This document shows, piece after piece, positions 54,512 through 62,760 of a stretch of 64,000 nt of DNA (position 1 is its first letter; the number at the start of each line of letters is the position of its first letter). Position numbers and translations under genes: made by a program. The stretch lies in contig JACHLS010000006.1 in assembly GCA_014204635.1 (NCBI GenBank), forward strand, positions 62,001 to 126,000, given 5' to 3'. Source of the DNA: Sporosarcina luteola (lineage in GTDB: Bacteria; Bacillota; Bacilli; Bacillales_A; Planococcaceae). The notes beneath the pieces were generated by a model. It was not told the origin of the DNA. It worked only from the letters and a program-made list of their open reading frames with translations, and did no database searches.

Positions 54512-55069
54512 TCATAGCCGCAATGAACCGCGGAACCCCCTTGCAGCATAATAGGAATCTGCGCCATTGTGATAGACAAACACTGTGTCATAGCGACGGT
54601 CACAGAAGAGTGCTCCTCCCAGTTTTCGGATAGCCGGCGGCGTTTGCACCCAGCTTGACGTTTTCAAATCGAATGGCCCAAATTCTTGCAGTTGCCGATA
54701 CTCAGCTTCCGTTAACATCTCGATGCCCATGGCAGCTGCCAGATCCATTGCACTGTTCTCCGGTTTATGTTTTTTCCTCGCTTCCAAAGCTTCCCGGTCA
54801 AAACAAACACTTCTGCGACCCACAGGACTTTCTGCAGAACAATCATAGAAGATGATTTCGCCTGTATCTCGGTCATGTCCCACCACATCCGGCTCTCCAC
54901 CGGTCCTTTCCATTTCATAAAGCGAGGCTACTTTATCAGGACTTGCTTCCAGCTTGGCTTGGACTGTCGCCCATTCAAGATTCTGATGGCGATGTTTGTT
55001 TTTTTCAAAGCGTGCTTGCAATGTTTGAAGCAGCTCCTCATGTTCTTCTTTTGACAATTTGACATTCAT
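54512..55069 (-). CDS. DUF4256-family protein
   Basis: 185 residues: LLQTLQARFEKNKHRHQNLEW, GEPDVVGHDRDTGEIIFYDCSAESPVGRRSVC, and GGALFCDRRYDTVFVYHNGADSYYAARGFRG are the DUF4256 blocks. Cytosolic, function unknown. ATG at 55069 has AGGAGGG eight bases upstream; the reading frame to 55135 lacks one. Confidence 0.9.
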   Translation of the reverse strand: MNVKLSKEEHEELLQTLQARFEKNKHRHQNLEWATVQAKLEASPDKVASLYEMERTGGEPDVVGHDRDTGEIIFYDCSAESPVGRRSVCFDREALEARKKHKPENSAMDLAAAMGIEMLTEAEYRQLQEFGPFDLKTSSWVQTPPAIRKLGGALFCDRRYDTVFVYHNGADSYYAARGFRGSLRL

Positions 55070-55154
55070 ACTTGTGCCCTCCTTCTTCCATAACGACTTA
55101 CCATTATTATGATTGACGTGTACGCATTTTGCCATTCCTAATGTAAGATTATAA

Positions 55155-55171
55155 TTAACCAGTTAGGTTAA
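55155..55171. promoter_or_regulatory. TTAACC dyad in a divergent promoter region
   Basis: TTAACC-AGTTA-GGTTAA, 6 bp arms around 5 nt, between the DUF4256 and AlkD-like genes. TetR-type operators often look like this, but no regulator is adjacent. Confidence 0.35.
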
Positions 55172-55207
55172 ACTTAGTTGTGCTTATGAGAAAAGGAGTG
55201 TTCAATA

Positions 55208-55915
55208 TTGGATGTTGAAACTGTGATGCAGGAACTGGAAGCCCTCGGCAAGGAACGAACGAAAAAAATATATATATCCAACGGGGCACACGAGCCTGTT
55301 TTTGGCGTTGCGACCGGTGCGATGAAACCGTTGGCGAAGAAAATAAAAATCAATCAACCATTGGCTGATGAACTTTATGCAACAGGGAACTATGATGCCA
55401 TGTACTTTGCAGGCATTATTGCAGATCCACAAGCCATGACGAAATCGGATTATGATCGCTGGATGGATGGAGCTTATTTTTACATGCTGGCTGATTATGT
55501 CGTGGCTGTCACTTTATCGGAATCAGCTATTGCGCAAGAGGTGGCAGATCAGTGGATCGCCAGCGGGGATGAACTTAGAATGTCGGCCGGCTGGAGCTGT
55601 TACTGCTGGCTATTAGGAAATCGGAAAGACCATGAATTTTCCGAGAGTAAGATTTCGGATATGCTGGAGGCTGTCAAACATACGATTCATGATTCGCCTG
55701 AACGGACAAAAGCATCCATGAATAACTTTCTCTATACTGTAGGGATTTCCTATATTCCACTGCATGTAAAAGCCCGTGAAACAGCGAAGGAAATCGGGAT
55801 GGTAGAAATCAAACGGGAGAACAAAAAACCTAGCCTTCTGAATCCGTATGAGAGTATACAAAAAGATTTAGATAAAGGGAGGCTCGGTTTTAAACGGAAA
55901 TATGTTCGATGCTAA
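55208..55915 (+). CDS. AlkD-like DNA alkylation repair protein
   Basis: 235 residues, HEAT-like repeats. ARYLNA-like LAKKIKINQPLADELYATGNYDAMYFAGIIADPQ, MLADYVVAVTLSESAIAQ and SMNNFLYTVGISYIPLHVKA are the AlkD-family blocks. Excises 3- and 7-alkylpurines. TTG start nine bases behind AAAGGAG. Terminator follows. Confidence 0.9.
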   Translation: MDVETVMQELEALGKERTKKIYISNGAHEPVFGVATGAMKPLAKKIKINQPLADELYATGNYDAMYFAGIIADPQAMTKSDYDRWMDGAYFYMLADYVVAVTLSESAIAQEVADQWIASGDELRMSAGWSCYCWLLGNRKDHEFSESKISDMLEAVKHTIHDSPERTKASMNNFLYTVGISYIPLHVKARETAKEIGMVEIKRENKKPSLLNPYESIQKDLDKGRLGFKRKYVRC

Positions 55916-55926
55916 GCACGTGAAGT

Positions 55927-55970
55927 AAAAAGACAGAACATAGAGTCATGTGAGCTATGTTCTGTCTTTT
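55927..55970 (+). terminator. Terminator of the AlkD-like gene
   Basis: AAAAGACAGAACATAG / CTATGTTCTGTCTTTT, 16 bp, loop 11 nt, T-rich tail; it could also act on the minus strand (M23 gene). Confidence 0.92.
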
Positions 55971-56023
55971 ATAAGGTTTACCTATCCCAAGCACTATGCA
56001 GCCTATATTTTAAATGAAATTCT

Positions 56024-56884
56024 CTAGTCAGCTACAGGTAAAATAACATCCTCTTTTTCCGGCATCGCCCCCCCATTTATTCCTTCAAAATATAGCGGCA
56101 ACCCTTCTGCTAAAATAGGATGAAGGACTTTTGTGGGATCTTGCCTTTGATGATGAATATGCAAATGCGGTTCTGATGTCGTCCCGCTGTTTCCTATACG
56201 TCCGATTACAGTTCCTGGCCTGACATGATCCCCTTCCTTAACAGTGACACTTCCTTCTTTAAAATGATTCAGTAAAAGATATGTATCGGTTTCATCTATT
56301 TTGATATAAACATGATTACCTTGAAGTGAAATAAAATCTTCTGTTCCGGGATTTATATCCTTTTCTCCGTCGTATGCGGCAATCACCTGACCCGACACAG
56401 GGGAATACACCTCTTTATCCCAAATCCCATAATCCTCGTTCTGTTTACTTCCTGTATCATAAGGTTCCATCACTAAATCGTAAGCCCATCTTTCCGAAGG
56501 CCATGTAACATGATTCAAGTTCGTTTCAACTGTATCCCCTCCCCAGGCGACCACAGTCTCTTCTGCGAATGGCCATTTTACAGTAATGGCGGGGTGAGAT
56601 CTCTCTATCTTATTCGGATAGCTAATCTTGATAATATTGGAGGTCATAAGAAAAGGAAAAATGAGTGCCAGATTCACAAAGAGATTCAACCACAATTTAC
56701 GGCTTCTTTTCTTTTTGACGATTCCCATAATAAATAGAATAGCGGTAATGATAACACCAACGAATCCTATGATAGGAAGTATGAACTTAAGTAAAGCCCA
56801 AGCATAAACACCAATTAAGCTATTCGAAAAAAAAAGGACACTGCTCCATGCTAGTAAAATAATTGCAATAAAAATTTTGATCAA
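56024..56884 (-). CDS. M23-family membrane peptidase
   Basis: 286 residues. Three N-terminal membrane helices (about 5-75), linker, then a lysostaphin-type fold: NHVYIKIDETDTYLLLNHFKEGSV, DHVRPGTVIGRIGNSGTTSEPHLHIHHQ with the zinc-binding His pair in HLHIH. Likely cuts peptide cross-links in peptidoglycan. TTG at 56884 with AGGAGG eight bases upstream is chosen; the earlier codons to 56932 are basic and lack a site. Confidence 0.87.
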   Translation of the reverse strand: MIKIFIAIILLAWSSVLFFSNSLIGVYAWALLKFILPIIGFVGVIITAILFIMGIVKKKRSRKLWLNLFVNLALIFPFLMTSNIIKISYPNKIERSHPAITVKWPFAEETVVAWGGDTVETNLNHVTWPSERWAYDLVMEPYDTGSKQNEDYGIWDKEVYSPVSGQVIAAYDGEKDINPGTEDFISLQGNHVYIKIDETDTYLLLNHFKEGSVTVKEGDHVRPGTVIGRIGNSGTTSEPHLHIHHQRQDPTKVLHPILAEGLPLYFEGINGGAMPEKEDVILPVAD

Positions 56885-57292
56885 ACTCTTTCTCCTCCTA
56901 ATTCGTAACACTGCTACAATGTTATACGGCATGCATCACTTACCCAATAGTTAAGAGAATGGATGATAAGAATTTCATATAATCCCTTTTCAATTCCCTT
57001 TACTAATATGGCAAGTTCATTGGTTCTATCGTACTTCATTGTAGAGCTCCAAATAACAGACCTGGGGAATAGTTCAATCTAAGTCCTGAGCCGCATTGTA
57101 TCTTTTCATTTCTGCGCAACAATCTATTTCTTTCTAATGAACACCTGCAAGATTAGTTCTTTATTTTTTTGAAATTTGACAACACTAGTATATCTATGTA
57201 CTATATAGCTAACATAATGTTAATGATAATTAACAAAAAGGTAATGAAATATAACATAAAACATGCCCTAGTATTGTTAGAGGAGGGGAAAC
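56885..57292. other. Divergent region with the XRE-operon promoter
   Basis: 408 nt, no gene. Contains the promoter and dyad listed next; the left part up to 57100 shows nothing. Confidence 0.45.
57176..57234 (+). promoter_or_regulatory. Promoter and dyad of the XRE operon
   Basis: TTGACA (57176-57181), 17 nt, TACTAT (57199-57204), then a near-perfect dyad GTTAAT-GATA-ATTAAC (57219-57234). Position fits autoregulation by the small XRE protein. Confidence 0.7.
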
Positions 57293-57511
57293 ATGTTACA
57301 TAACCGAGTAAAAGAATTGCGGGCTCGCTTTGATTATTCACAATCGGACCTTGGGGACTTGATCGGGGTTACACGGCAAACGATTGGATTAATTGAAAAA
57401 TCAAACTACCAACCGTCTGTAACGTTAGCATTGAAAATAGCAAAGGTTTTCCGTCTGCCATTAGAAGAGGTATTTTGGTTGGAAGGAGAAGAGGAAGGTG
57501 AAAAAAAATGA
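57293..57511 (+). CDS. Small XRE-family regulator
   Basis: 72 residues, one helix-turn-helix of the SinR/YozG size class: RVKELRARFDYSQSDLGDLIGVTRQTIGLIEKSNYQPSVTLALKIAKVFRLPLEEVFWLEGE. ATG with GAGGGG upstream. ATGA overlap with the next gene shows one operon with two membrane proteins. Confidence 0.92.
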   Translation: MLHNRVKELRARFDYSQSDLGDLIGVTRQTIGLIEKSNYQPSVTLALKIAKVFRLPLEEVFWLEGEEEGEKK

Positions 57512-57939
57512 TAAAAAAAGTAATGGAGTCTCCTCTTGCCATAATGGTGATTCCACTTTCTTTGGGTGCAGCGTATATTGGGGTTCAAGAAAGATGGCCA
57601 TATGTCATGATAATTCCGTTTATAAATGTCTTGATTGTTCTGTTGTCCATCATATTAGTGACTATTCACAATAAACGTTTTCCCAAAGATACCATGCGGC
57701 TTTGGACTTTGATTCCTTATGAATTAAGAGAAGAAGACGAAGGTATGCAGTATTATACGTATCGCGCTACCCGGAAAGTGTATATATTCTTTGCACTCGC
57801 ATTGCCTTTTAGCCTTTTGTTATATGTCATTTTTGGAAACCTAATAAAATACTCTGACGTCATTTTGCTTTGTTTATTATATACAGCACAACTACTCATT
57901 TTTTGGTTAGAAATACGAAAAGCATATGTGGAGGATTAA
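57508..57939 (+). CDS. Hypothetical four-helix membrane protein (XRE operon)
   Basis: 143 residues. Helices at about 10-25, 33-53, 90-108 and 112-135 with a soluble loop containing YELREEDEGMQYYTYRATRKVY. Behaves like the DUF-type membrane partners of small XRE regulators. Overlaps the regulator gene and is followed within 3 nt by the exporter gene. Confidence 0.78.
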   Translation: MIKKVMESPLAIMVIPLSLGAAYIGVQERWPYVMIIPFINVLIVLLSIILVTIHNKRFPKDTMRLWTLIPYELREEDEGMQYYTYRATRKVYIFFALALPFSLLLYVIFGNLIKYSDVILLCLLYTAQLLIFWLEIRKAYVED

Positions 57940-57942
57940 ATT

Positions 57943-58428
57943 ATGATTTGGTCGTATGTGATTATCTTTCTATTAGCAGCCATCCCTTTTTTCGAAGTCG
58001 CCATGATCGTGCCAATTGCGATTCTTGGCGGTCTTCCCGCCATTCCAGTTATCATCATTGCCTTTTTAGGAAATTTCGTAACGATCGTTTTACTCATTGT
58101 ATTTATAGACTCGATTCGCAATTGGCGTAAAAAGAAAAAGGCTAATGAAGATGAACATAATAAGAAAAGCCATCAGCGAGCCAAAAAGATTTGGGCAAAA
58201 TATGGTTTACCCGGTTTAGCTTTTATTGGTCCCTTTTTTGTAGGCAGCCATATAACGGCGTTGCTAGCGATCACATTTGGCGGCACACGTACAAAAACAC
58301 TCATATTAATGACGGCAAGCATTGCATTTTGGGCCATTTTGCTTGGCGGAGCTGCCTATTTCGGTTTTGATTTTCTAGTGAAGGATGAAGATGATTCTGG
58401 TTTTATCACGAGACTTTTACAACGATAA
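57943..58428 (+). CDS. Small multidrug export protein (Sm_multidrug_ex)
   Basis: 161 residues: helices with FFEVAMIVPIAILGGLPAIPVIIIAFLGNFVT and the pore-like GPFFVGSHITALLAITFGGTRTKTLILMTAS, with a charged loop between. Third gene of the XRE operon. Substrate unknown. Confidence 0.85.
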   Translation: MIWSYVIIFLLAAIPFFEVAMIVPIAILGGLPAIPVIIIAFLGNFVTIVLLIVFIDSIRNWRKKKKANEDEHNKKSHQRAKKIWAKYGLPGLAFIGPFFVGSHITALLAITFGGTRTKTLILMTASIAFWAILLGGAAYFGFDFLVKDEDDSGFITRLLQR

Positions 58429-58462
58429 AATTACGAATTACGTGATATGAACGAATAAGAAA

Positions 58463-58491
58463 ACCGCTCAATGATGATAACATCAAGCGGT
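58463..58491 (-). terminator. Possible second terminator for the MFS gene
   Basis: ACCGCT .. TGATG / CATCA .. AGCGGT with a 3 nt bulge, followed on the minus strand by TTTTCTTATTC. Confidence 0.55.
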
Positions 58492-58527
58492 CTACAAACT
58501 GCTTTCCAGCAGGCAGCTAGTTTCAGG

Positions 58528-58577
58528 AATAATCCATTCACAATGAGCCGACCACTCAGGGATGGATTATTTTTTAT
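58528..58577 (+). terminator. Terminator of the XRE operon
   Basis: AATAATCCAT / ATGGATTATT, loop 24 nt, then TTTTTATTTT. About 100 nt after the exporter stop. Confidence 0.85.
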
Positions 58578-58586
58578 TTTGTTTTC

Positions 58587-59795
58587 TCAAGCTACCGCTT
58601 CGGCCACCTTCCCGGCACTTGCTTTCTTCACTGTAAGCATCACCAAGAAGGAAATGCAATACAAGCCCGCCAAGTAAAGCATCGCCACTTTCATATCATA
58701 GCTTTGCAGGATATAACCGACTAGGATCGGGGAAAACCCGCCGACTGCCCGTCCGATATTGAAAATCGTATTTGTCGCCGTGCTTCGAATATCGACTGGA
58801 TACAAGCTGCCGATCAACGCGCCGTACCCTGCGAACATTCCGTTTGAGAAGAAACCTACAATGGCTCCGCCTACGAGCACCATGACAGCCCCCGTCGCGC
58901 TGGCATACAGAAACACCGCGCAAGCAGAAGCAAGTAAGAACATACCGTACGCACGCTTCGCTCCAAATCGGTCCATGATTCGGCCAAACGTCAGCATCCC
59001 AATAATCATACCGACTGCCGTACTGATTGTCCAAAGCGCAGAACCAGAAACCGAAAGGCCTTGCGACTTCTGCAACATGGATGGCAGCCAAATCATCAAG
59101 CCATTGTAGCCTGCGATTTGAACCGTTGCCATGAGAATTAACGCAAGTGTTGTACACGTAGTTCTCGGCGTATCAAACAACTGAAGCAGTTTGCCTTTGT
59201 CTGCTTTCGCCGTTGTCTTCTGCTTCTGTGCAGCGAGCCACTCCGGCGATTCATCCAAATTCTTGCGGACAATAAAGGCGAAAATAACAGGCAATGCGCC
59301 GATAAAGAACAATGCTCTCCAGCCGAAAGCCGGCAAAATCATCGCGCTGAGCAATGCGGCTAAAATGACCCCGTACTGTGCACCGACACTCACATAAGAT
59401 GATGCACGCCCTTGTTTATTCTTCGGCCAAGCTTCTGCCACAAGCGCCATTCCAATTCCATACTCACCGCCGGCGCCGATTCCGGCGATAAACCGGAAGA
59501 CATACACTTGCTCAATGCTTGTCGCAAGTCCTGTCAACGCTGTTCCGACCGCAAACAAAATAATCGTATACGTAAACACTTTCACGCGGCCATACTTATC
59601 AGCCAGCACGCCAAACACGATGCCGCCAAGAAGCATGCCGATATTGGTAATGGATGAAATCAACCCGCCCGTCGCAAGGTCGATATGAAACTCTGCGATG
59701 ATCAATGACATTGCAAACGAGATAAACATAATATCCATGCCTTCGAGCGTCAATCCCGTAACCGACGCCACTACTGTTTTCTTCCGATAATCCAT
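58587..59795 (-). CDS. MFS transporter with a PyrR-type leader
   Basis: 402 residues, 12 helices of the aromatic-acid/sugar-type MFS: GLTLEGMDIMFISFAMSLII (charged Asp in helix 1), GVLADKYGRVKVF, RFIAGIGAGGEYGIGMALVAEAWPKNKQGR, then GRIMDRFGAKRAYG in the second half. The motif pattern fits proton symporters of organic acids. The leader upstream carries two PyrR-binding loops, so the substrate may be a pyrimidine precursor such as orotate; that is inference. ATG follows GGAGG by seven bases. Confidence 0.9.
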   Translation of the reverse strand: MDYRKKTVVASVTGLTLEGMDIMFISFAMSLIIAEFHIDLATGGLISSITNIGMLLGGIVFGVLADKYGRVKVFTYTIILFAVGTALTGLATSIEQVYVFRFIAGIGAGGEYGIGMALVAEAWPKNKQGRASSYVSVGAQYGVILAALLSAMILPAFGWRALFFIGALPVIFAFIVRKNLDESPEWLAAQKQKTTAKADKGKLLQLFDTPRTTCTTLALILMATVQIAGYNGLMIWLPSMLQKSQGLSVSGSALWTISTAVGMIIGMLTFGRIMDRFGAKRAYGMFLLASACAVFLYASATGAVMVLVGGAIVGFFSNGMFAGYGALIGSLYPVDIRSTATNTIFNIGRAVGGFSPILVGYILQSYDMKVAMLYLAGLYCISFLVMLTVKKASAGKVAEAVA

Positions 59796-59861
59796 CCTTC
59801 ATTCCTCCAGTATATTCAAGATGTACTGCGTCTCTTTTTGAAAGAATGGATTGATCCAATT

Positions 59862-59891
59862 CCCCTTATCGGCCTCACAGGACCGATTTAA
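59862..59891 (-). promoter_or_regulatory. PyrR-binding loop, proximal copy
   Basis: Minus strand: UUUAAAUCGGUCCUGUGA followed by GGCCGAUAAGG. The conserved GUCCnGnGAGGC and AAGG elements of the PyrR recognition hairpin are all present, with a bulged U and a UGUGA loop. About 70 nt upstream of the start codon. Confidence 0.85.
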
Positions 59892-59922
59892 AAAGAGCTG
59901 CCTGCATTAGGCAAAATAAAAT

Positions 59923-59950
59923 ACCCTTCCGTCTGTAAGGACAAAAGGGC
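59923..59950 (-). terminator. Attenuator-like terminator between the two PyrR loops
   Basis: GCCCTTTTGTC / GACGGAAGGGT (11 bp with two G-T pairs), 6 nt loop, followed on the minus strand by ATTTTATTTT. CGTCTG upstream can pair with CAGACG of the stem, a possible antiterminator. Confidence 0.7.
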
Positions 59951-60040
59951 ATGAATAAACAAGAGTTCGAAATTTGTATTCAGCAGACGATCTTCTAACC
60001 ATCATCCCCAAATACAAATCAACACGGCTATTCAGCTACT

Positions 60041-60069
60041 CTTTTCGGCCTCACAGGACCAGTTTAAAG
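60041..60069 (-). promoter_or_regulatory. PyrR-binding loop, distal copy
   Basis: Minus strand: UUUAAACUGGUCCUGUGA followed by GGCCGAAAAG. Shares 22 of about 25 core bases with the proximal copy, so the two are a direct repeat of the element. Its lower stem is weaker. Confidence 0.8.
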
Positions 60070-60165
60070 TATTATTTTTTCTAGTGTAGCAGAAAAGGCT
60101 GGTCCTTTTCTACTGGAAATTAGGGTGAAATGAAATGTTTTATTTGTCAGTCAATATGGTATAAC

Positions 60166-60300
60166 CGCGCATAAAACGTCTCTAAACGAGCATAAGCTTC
60201 GACCAGCCGCGCATTAACGTCCCCAAGCGAGCATAACCACCAAGCAACCGCGCATTCACGAGTTCGAAGCGCGCATAACCATCCCCAAAACGAGCATAAG
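60166..60300. repeat. Phased intergenic array D (CG(C/A)GCAT core, 21 nt period, 7 units)
   Basis: CGCGCAT or CGAGCAT at 60166, 60187, 60208, 60228, 60249, 60270 and 60291: spacing 21, 21, 20, 21, 21, 21 nt. The first five units alternate C and A at position 3; usually AA or TA follows. Segments between the cores are not conserved. It lies between the divergent MFS and HpaB-type genes. An element of about 40 nt near 60070-60117 (inverted AGCAGAAAAGG / CCTTTTCTACT) separates it from the PyrR leader. Confidence 0.9.
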
Positions 60301-60478
60301 TGAATCGGAAAGGATGTCAGATCACCTAAGGTCGCTATTCATTTTCTAGAGTTCACTAGTTGCAGTGTAGTCTCCTCTTGCAGGGAAAGGAATATTAGCA
60401 TGCTCTATTTACATAGAGTAATGATAATAAAATTATAGAACGTTTTGATCAACTATTGATTTCCTTGGGGGAGTGCAT

Positions 60479-61921
60479 ATGGGCGCTGTTAACGGAAAGG
60501 ATTATATAAATCGATTAAACCAACTGCGGAACGAAATCTGGTATGACGGTGAAAAAGTGGAGGGGCTGCTCTCTGAACATCCTGCTTTTAAAGGACTGCT
60601 CCAGTCAAAAGCAGCACTGTATGATTTGCAGCATGACCCGAAAATCAAAGAGGAAATGACGTTTGTTTCTCCAGTAACCGGAGAACGGATTGGTCTTTCC
60701 TATTTACAACCGAAAACGAAAGAGGATTTAACGAGAAGAAGAAAAATGATTGAACATTGGGCCCGGTATTCAGGAGGGATGATGGGAAGAAGTCCGGACT
60801 ATTTGAACACAGTGTTAATGAGCTTTGCTTCTTCCGCATCTTATTTTACGAATAAAGACTACTGTTTTCCGAATCATCTACAAGCCTTTTATGAATTGGC
60901 CAGAGAAAACGACCTGTCGTTTACTCACACCTTTGTTTCCCCCCAAGTAAATCGTTCACCCATCTATATTGAAAATACGGATGAGCCCATCGCCGCAAGA
61001 GTGATTAAGAAAAATGAAAAAGGACTGCTGATTAAAGGGGCGCGCCTGCTTGCTACACAAGGTGGTTTAACGGATGAAGTACTCGTATTCAACGTTGGTA
61101 AGTTTCTTTTTAATGAAGATGAAGCGTTTGCTTTTTCGATTCCCTCTAACACCGAAGGACTCAAGTTTATTTGCAGGGATACCTTCATCGGAGGGCCGTC
61201 CTCATTTAATCATCCCTTAAGCTCGCGATTTGAAGAAATGGATTCAATCGTTGTCTTTGACAATGTCTTAGTCCCGTGGAATAGGGTGTTTTATTACAAC
61301 AATGCGAAAGCGGCAGAAGAGTTCCCTTTTGAAAGCTCATTCCATCCCTTTACGAAGCACCAAGTCGTGATTCGCCAAATTGTAAAAACAGAATTCATCT
61401 TAGGGTTAGCCGAGCTTTTGATTGAAACGATTAAGATCAGTGAATATCAACATATTCAAGAAAAGATGTCAGAAATTATTACCGGTCTGGAAACGATGAG
61501 AGCCTTGCTGGAGAAATCGGAAAATAACGCCCAATTAGATGAATGGGGATATATGCGTCCTGAGATTTTTCCACTTCAAGTTGCGGGCAACCTCTTCCCT
61601 GCCATTTATCCGCGTTTCACTGAAATTCTTCAACTCATCGGAGCGAGTGGCATGATTACATTGCCCACCGAAAACGCATTTCACTCAACGATTCGAAGTG
61701 ACTTGGATCTATATCTCCAAGGAGCAACAAAGACCGCGGAGGATCGAGTCAAAATTTTTCGTTTAGCTTGGGATGTAACGATGAGCTCATTCGGAACAAG
61801 ACAAACCCAATACGAACGATATTTTTTCGGCGACCCGATACGATTGTCGAGCGAGTTATATAAGAAGTATCCAAAGAATGATTATGTAAAGGCAATTCAT
61901 ACGTTCCTGGATTTAAAATGA
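60479..61921 (+). CDS. HpaB-type 4-hydroxyphenylacetate 3-monooxygenase family protein
   Basis: 480 residues of the HpaB/YoaI flavin-dependent oxygenase family: LQPKTKEDLTRRRKMIEHWARYSGGMMGRSPDY, TFVSPQVNRSP, LVPWNRVFYYNN and GASGMITLPTEN. Hydroxylates a phenolic compound using reduced flavin supplied by a separate reductase, which is not adjacent. ATG at 60479, five bases behind GGGGGAG; the GTG at 60473 is inside that site. Confidence 0.92.
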   Translation: MGAVNGKDYINRLNQLRNEIWYDGEKVEGLLSEHPAFKGLLQSKAALYDLQHDPKIKEEMTFVSPVTGERIGLSYLQPKTKEDLTRRRKMIEHWARYSGGMMGRSPDYLNTVLMSFASSASYFTNKDYCFPNHLQAFYELARENDLSFTHTFVSPQVNRSPIYIENTDEPIAARVIKKNEKGLLIKGARLLATQGGLTDEVLVFNVGKFLFNEDEAFAFSIPSNTEGLKFICRDTFIGGPSSFNHPLSSRFEEMDSIVVFDNVLVPWNRVFYYNNAKAAEEFPFESSFHPFTKHQVVIRQIVKTEFILGLAELLIETIKISEYQHIQEKMSEIITGLETMRALLEKSENNAQLDEWGYMRPEIFPLQVAGNLFPAIYPRFTEILQLIGASGMITLPTENAFHSTIRSDLDLYLQGATKTAEDRVKIFRLAWDVTMSSFGTRQTQYERYFFGDPIRLSSELYKKYPKNDYVKAIHTFLDLK

Positions 61922-62082
61922 AGATTTTATACGCCTTTTGAACGGTATGCACCGGACAAATGGCGTTTTTTAATGCGCTAAGCCGCCATATATATTGATT
62001 GCTGGCTGGGTAGCTATGCTTGGAAATCAATTCCTATGTTATAATACAAGATAATTTTGAATTGTAGAGAGAGGGACGTTAC

Positions 62083-62760
62083 TTGAACAGAAGCATTTTA
62101 TATATTGAAGATAATGAGAAAATAGGCAGTTGGGTGAAAGAAGAACTGGAACAGCGGGGTTATTCAGTTCAATGGCTGCTTTCTGGTGAAGGAGCCGAAG
62201 AAGAAGTAACTCAGCATGACATCGTTATTTTGGATATTATGTTGCCCGGCTTAGACGGCTTTACTGTTGGAAAACGATTAAAAAAGACTGCACCTGCTGT
62301 TCCTATCTTGCTGTTATCTGCTCGAACATCGATACATGACAAGGTAGATGGTTTACAGTTTGCGGATGACTATGTAACGAAACCATTCCATACTGATGAA
62401 TTAGTCGCACGATTGGAAGTTCTAATCCGTCGAAGTGGCGGAATCAATTCTGAACGCATTTCACTAGGACAACATATCGAAGTAGATCCAGAGATCCAAA
62501 TGGTCTATGACAAACATACAGGAGAAGAAATACGATTGACCGGGAAACAACATCAAATCTTGATGTATTTCCTACGCCATCCAAATCAAGTGTTACCGAA
62601 AGAACAAATTTATGAAGCAATCTGGAACGAACCCTACATGATTGGCGATAAAACAATACTGGTGCATATCAGCCGATTGCGCCAAAAGCTGGAACGGTAC
62701 CCCGATTCCCCTGAAATTATAGAAACGTTGAAGGGAATTGGCTATCGGGTGAAACTATGA
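62083..62760 (+). CDS. OmpR/PhoB-type response regulator
   Basis: 225 residues. Receiver with acidic pair in IEDNEK, phospho-Asp in VILDIMLPGLDG, Lys in YVTKPFH; C-terminal winged helix with LTGKQHQILMYFLRHPNQVLPKEQIYEAIW. TTG start seven bases behind GAGGG. Overlaps the kinase gene by 4 nt. Followed by an ABC gene, so it probably senses a cell-wall stress or antibiotic and drives the transporter. Confidence 0.95.
   Translation: MNRSILYIEDNEKIGSWVKEELEQRGYSVQWLLSGEGAEEEVTQHDIVILDIMLPGLDGFTVGKRLKKTAPAVPILLLSARTSIHDKVDGLQFADDYVTKPFHTDELVARLEVLIRRSGGINSERISLGQHIEVDPEIQMVYDKHTGEEIRLTGKQHQILMYFLRHPNQVLPKEQIYEAIWNEPYMIGDKTILVHISRLRQKLERYPDSPEIIETLKGIGYRVKL

Noticed and set aside
57219..57234. Fur box
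   Set aside because: GTTAATGATAATTAAC only partly resembles the 7-1-7 Fur consensus and the operon has no iron-related gene.
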